DNA of 16,874 nt from positions 1-16,874 of the forward strand of contig CAYMIW010000051.1 in NCBI GenBank assembly GCA_964390725.1. The letters are read 5' to 3'. Positions 14,119-16,874 of this stretch are shown here, in pieces. The stretch is from JAABTH01 sp964390725 (lineage in GTDB: Bacteria > Bacillota > Dethiobacteria > DTU022). Made by a program: the position numbers and the translations under genes. Each line of letters opens with the position of its first letter. The first letter of the stretch is position 1. The notes under the pieces are model-generated. The model was not told the DNA's origin, did no database searches, and was given only the letters and a program-made list of their open reading frames with translations.

Positions 14119-15531
14119 TTATTCCCGCTCCTCTCTGTTATGACGGTTGAGTACACTATATAGCTCTTGCGCTTTTTCCTGTAAATCAGCAGCAGCCGCT
14201 GACATGGTACTCATGGTTGCGGTTTGTTCTTCCACAACTGAAGATAAATCATTGCTGCCTGAACCTATTTCCGGGGAAATACCGGCCACTTCTTCAATCT
14301 GTTTTACAATATCAACAAATTTGTCCATGATTTTTTGCAATATATCATTTGCTCCGACTATTGCTTCCGAGCTGCTGTTCACTTCGTTAACACCTTTTTC
14401 CATATCGAGAACGGCTTTACCGCTATGCTCCTGGGTCGCTTCCACCAGGGCAGTAATTTCTTCTGCTGACTTTTCCTATTGCTCGGCCAGCTTGCGAACC
14501 TCTTCCGCAACCACGGCAAATCCCTTGCCCTGTTCACCGGCCCGGGCTGACTCTATCGCCGCATTCAAGGCAAGCAGATTGGTCTGATTGGCAATTTCTT
14601 TGATAGCATCAACTATTCTGCCAATCTCCCGGGCCCGGTTATCGAGCGAAACAATTACTTCCTTGAATCCATAAACCAGGCTGGATATGGATCGAATCTG
14701 CTCCACCGCCTCTGAGAGAGAACGGGAACCATCATCAACACTCCTGGAAATTTATTCTCCCGCCTGCCCCATCACCTGTGCTTTATCGCTTAAATTGCGG
14801 GCGTTATCTGCAAACTGTCCGGTAGTTGCCGCCACCTCTTCAAGGGAGGCGGTCATCTGCTCTGATGAAGCTGCCAGCGATTCACCGGACGAAGTTACCT
14901 GATCACCGGTTGCCTTGGCAGTTACCAATATTTCTTCAAGATCTGCTGCCTGATCCGCGACATCTTTCTCCAGATCCAATGCCATTCCAAGCAAGCGCCC
15001 CCCCCAAAAGGTAATAAATATATTGGTAATTACTAATATAGCTACAATCATGGTTGAAGCAATCAGGAAATTAGTGCTGGCCAAATCTTCATATTGAGAC
15101 AACACAACCATATTCCTGGCCAACATAAAATTGATAAACGGAATCACTACACCAACGGCTATGGTAAGCTTAACATTATAATAAATTGAGCTGAGCAGAA
15201 GCGGAATGATCAGGATAATAGGAACGTAGGCGGCATTGCCAATCACATATATAAATACTGTTAATCCAAGCAGCGAACCAAAGGTAATAATAAATTTTAC
15301 AAATGACTTCTCGGCGAAGATTCTACCCAAGGCAGTGCATGTAATAAAAACCAGTCCAAGGATGCCCTGCATTACAGCAATACTTGTCCAGGTTAAGTGA
15401 GTAGCCTGAGTCATTCTTAAAACAACCAGGGTAACTAAACCCAGCATAAATATTACCCAGAGTATTTTTATGATAAAGGCATTGGCCGCTTTTTCATTGT
15501 AACTAAACAGATTATTACCGGTATTATTCAC
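14119..15531 (-). pseudogene. Methyl-accepting chemotaxis protein with two in-frame nonsense codons
   Basis: A single frame of 470 codons encodes an otherwise complete receptor, broken by TAA at 14754-14752 and TAG at 14478-14476. Flanking residues continue smoothly: QAGE-stop-ISRSVDDGSRSL and KLAEQ-stop-EKSAEEITAL, where close relatives would have Glu and Ser (GAA to TAA and TCG to TAG are single changes). The N terminus has about six membrane helices and no extracellular sensor domain or clear HAMP. The signalling hairpin tip IKEIANQTNLLALNAAIESA and EQGKGFAVVAEEVRKLAEQ are intact. GTG 15531 follows AAGGAGG. As written only the first 259 residues would be made, a membrane part plus a coiled-coil stump that lacks the CheA/CheW contact tip. 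Confidence 0.9.
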
Positions 15532-15588
15532 AACTCTATTCCTCCTTACATAATATGAATGCCGTAAGCAAGCACATGTTAATTATGA

Positions 15589-15596
15589 TTATCGGC
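15589..15596 (-). promoter_or_regulatory. Sigma-D (FliA)-type -10 element upstream of the chemotaxis receptor
   Basis: Read on the minus strand this is GCCGATAA, an exact match to the flagellar sigma factor -10 consensus, 57 bp upstream of the receptor GTG. The expected TAAA -35 about 15 bp further upstream is not there (TTTG is found), so the promoter is incomplete or weak. Placement ahead of a chemotaxis gene supports the reading. Confidence 0.45.
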
Positions 15597-15691
15597 TTCA
15601 ATTAATTATAACAAAGGGGATATGGAATATTATTAGTAGCATAAATTAAAGAAGTATTTATTTGAAGGGTGGAAATTTAAAGGGTTACTAT

Positions 15692-16768
15692 TTAAGCTAA
15701 CTTGTTTATTCCAAGGACATGGCGCATAATCAGCGAAACATCCTTGATATCAACTAAACCGTCATCATTAACATCGGCTGCTGTTAACTGTTCCGGCTCG
15801 AGTTCCCTTACATTTAAAATATACTGCATCACAAAGGTAACATCCCTCACATCTATCCGGCCATTGCCGATTACATCACCAGGAAATACCTGGGGTTCCG
15901 ATTCTGTTACCGGCTCCTGATCCTCTTCCTGCACTGTATCCTGATCAAGGGGAGGGTTGGTTACCGGTTCCTCTTCCCGGGTTGAACCAGGGTCGAATGA
16001 ACCAGCAGTTTCAAGATAGGTTTCAGCAACCCAACCCTTAATAAGTTCTTCACCGGTATCATATTCAGCATACCACCAGTAATGGTAAGAAGTTATACTG
16101 CCGGGCTGGGAAGAAAATAAACCATTGCTTGAGTGTTCTTTAATCTTAATAACTGTATTTTTAGCCAGAAGAATAGGGGTTTGATTAACACCTTCAACCC
16201 TGAAGTTGAGATTATCGGCTTTTACCCTGACATACTCACCGGGAGTGAACTTTACAGATTTATCCTGGCCGGCTGGGACAACAATGAATGCCGTTGGCCA
16301 GATAGCATCACCCGGAGATATTAAACGCGTATTATACACACTGGCACTGCTGCTGGATTCCGAGATCAGGATAGAGCCGTTATCCAGCACAGCCTCTACC
16401 ACTGCTACATGCCCCAGGGCGCTGCCAAAGTAAACACCGCCTTCCCAAAAAGCAATTACTCCTCTTTCAGGCTGGTCAGTTACAACAGCTCCCCTGTCAG
16501 CCCTCTCCGCCCAGGTATTGGCATTAAAACGCATACTATCTAAAGCATATTTACAGTATCCAAGCTGTATCATGCGGCCGTGGACATACCAGGTGCAGTT
16601 TCTGCCCTTGGAAGGGAAAAAATTAAACACGGTATATTCAGGCCACTGTGGCCAGAGGTTAAATTGATCACGGGTAAGCGGAGCCTCACTGCTATCAGCA
16701 AACACAGTGCTACTAATAAAAATAATAGATAGCAGGATCACAAGTAAAATTTTAAAATGTTTAAGCAT
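15692..16768 (-). CDS. Secreted CHAP-SH3 protein with C-terminal type I dockerin
   Basis: 358 residues from ATG 16768 (GGAAGGA 8 nt upstream; an in-frame ATG at 16810 lacks a site). Residues 1-24 form a signal peptide (KILLVILLSIIFISSTVFA, cut likely before DSS). About 45-165 is a CHAP amidase/peptidase domain that may cut peptidoglycan: RNCTWYVHGRM with catalytic Cys58 and GHVAVVE with His120; Glu137 in ISES could be the third residue. About 172-253 is a bacterial SH3 domain, VRVKADNLNFRVEGVNQTP to IKGWVAETYL. A Pro/Glu/Asp-rich linker follows (254-294). Residues 295-356 make a dockerin of two calcium-loop repeats: GDVIGNGRIDVRD, which departs from consensus, and ADVNDDGLVDIKD, which is canonical. 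A dockerin would attach the enzyme to a cohesin-bearing partner. Confidence 0.88.
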   Translation of the reverse strand: MLKHFKILLVILLSIIFISSTVFADSSEAPLTRDQFNLWPQWPEYTVFNFFPSKGRNCTWYVHGRMIQLGYCKYALDSMRFNANTWAERADRGAVVTDQPERGVIAFWEGGVYFGSALGHVAVVEAVLDNGSILISESSSSASVYNTRLISPGDAIWPTAFIVVPAGQDKSVKFTPGEYVRVKADNLNFRVEGVNQTPILLAKNTVIKIKEHSSNGLFSSQPGSITSYHYWWYAEYDTGEELIKGWVAETYLETAGSFDPGSTREEEPVTNPPLDQDTVQEEDQEPVTESEPQVFPGDVIGNGRIDVRDVTFVMQYILNVRELEPEQLTAADVNDDGLVDIKDVSLIMRHVLGINKLA

Positions 16769-16837
16769 AGGATGGTTCCTTCCCAGCCTGATTGAGCTGT
16801 CCCGGAACATTAGCTATCAACTGGATATTTATATACC

Positions 16838-16865
16838 ATTATACATAATTACTAATATATTGCAA
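16838..16865 (-). promoter_or_regulatory. Sigma-A promoter for the CHAP-SH3-dockerin gene
   Basis: On the minus strand TTGCAA (16865-16860) and a consensus TATAAT (16843-16838) are separated by 16 bp. Transcription would begin near 16831, leaving a leader of about 60 nt before the ATG at 16768. Confidence 0.6.
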
Positions 16866-16874
16866 CTGTGGTGA

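Noticed and set aside
4247..15531. TAG recoding (for example pyrrolysine) as an explanation for the internal TAG codons
   Set aside because: The chemotaxis gene also contains an internal TAA, and dinB and the DUF3159-like gene end at TAG as a normal stop with no protein-like continuation. Simple nonsense mutation fits better.
1..16874. Insertion sequence, phage, CRISPR or anti-phage defence genes
   Set aside because: No transposase, integrase, Cas-like or defence-type domain was recognised, and no regularly spaced repeats were seen. The DUF815 ATPase alone is not evidence for a defence system.

Overview
The window reads as a moderately AT-rich chromosomal segment of a Gram-positive anaerobe, most likely class Clostridia (inference). 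The signs are strong GGAGG-type ribosome binding sites, TTG and GTG starts, a motility/chemotaxis receptor, paired c-di-GMP enzymes, a U32 tRNA-hydroxylation protein of the YrrO/TrhP type, and a secreted CHAP-SH3 protein ending in a type I dockerin. There is no rRNA, tRNA, insertion sequence, CRISPR array or phage module. About half the genes are ordinary housekeeping or membrane genes. The rest is a mix of signalling, carbohydrate and decaying genes.

Left part (1-4541): the first 17 codons of a leftward gene, possibly a corrinoid protein, then rightward dinB (DNA polymerase IV). dinB converges to within 3 bp on a leftward pair of a small four-helix membrane protein and ridA, which overlap by 11 bp. 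A rightward membrane-anchored beta-repeat protein (2524-3177) follows, then the wreck of a family 2 glycoside hydrolase (3238-4173) that has lost most of its interior.

Central leftward cluster (8041 down to 4247): a GH130-like glycoside phosphorylase, a DUF815-type AAA ATPase, a TetR-family repressor with a perfect 16-bp palindrome just upstream of its ribosome binding site, and a small membrane-protein gene. That last gene starts 1 nt after the tetR stop and is cut by an in-frame TAG at codon 13.

Signalling module (8208-10970): a promoter, a TTG-started HD-GYP c-di-GMP phosphodiesterase, and a PAS-PAS-GGDEF diguanylate cyclase 26 bp downstream. The cyclase carries a C-terminal tail that resembles the start of an HD-GYP domain. 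Together they look like a make-and-break pair for c-di-GMP.

Right part (10982-16874): the U32/TrhP-like protein (leftward), a DUF1475-like membrane protein, a GNAT acetyltransferase, a DUF3159-like membrane protein, a methyl-accepting chemotaxis protein killed by two in-frame nonsense codons (with a perfect sigma-D type -10 element upstream), and the secreted CHAP-SH3-dockerin protein with its own promoter.

Three genes in 16.9 kb are visibly broken (GH2, the tetR-coupled membrane gene, and the chemotaxis receptor). The most distinctive signals are the dockerin on a putative wall hydrolase, the tetR operator/operon, the VPI-repeat surface protein, and the cyclase with a cut-short HD-GYP tail. 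I did not find a clearly new multi-gene defence or biosynthetic system.
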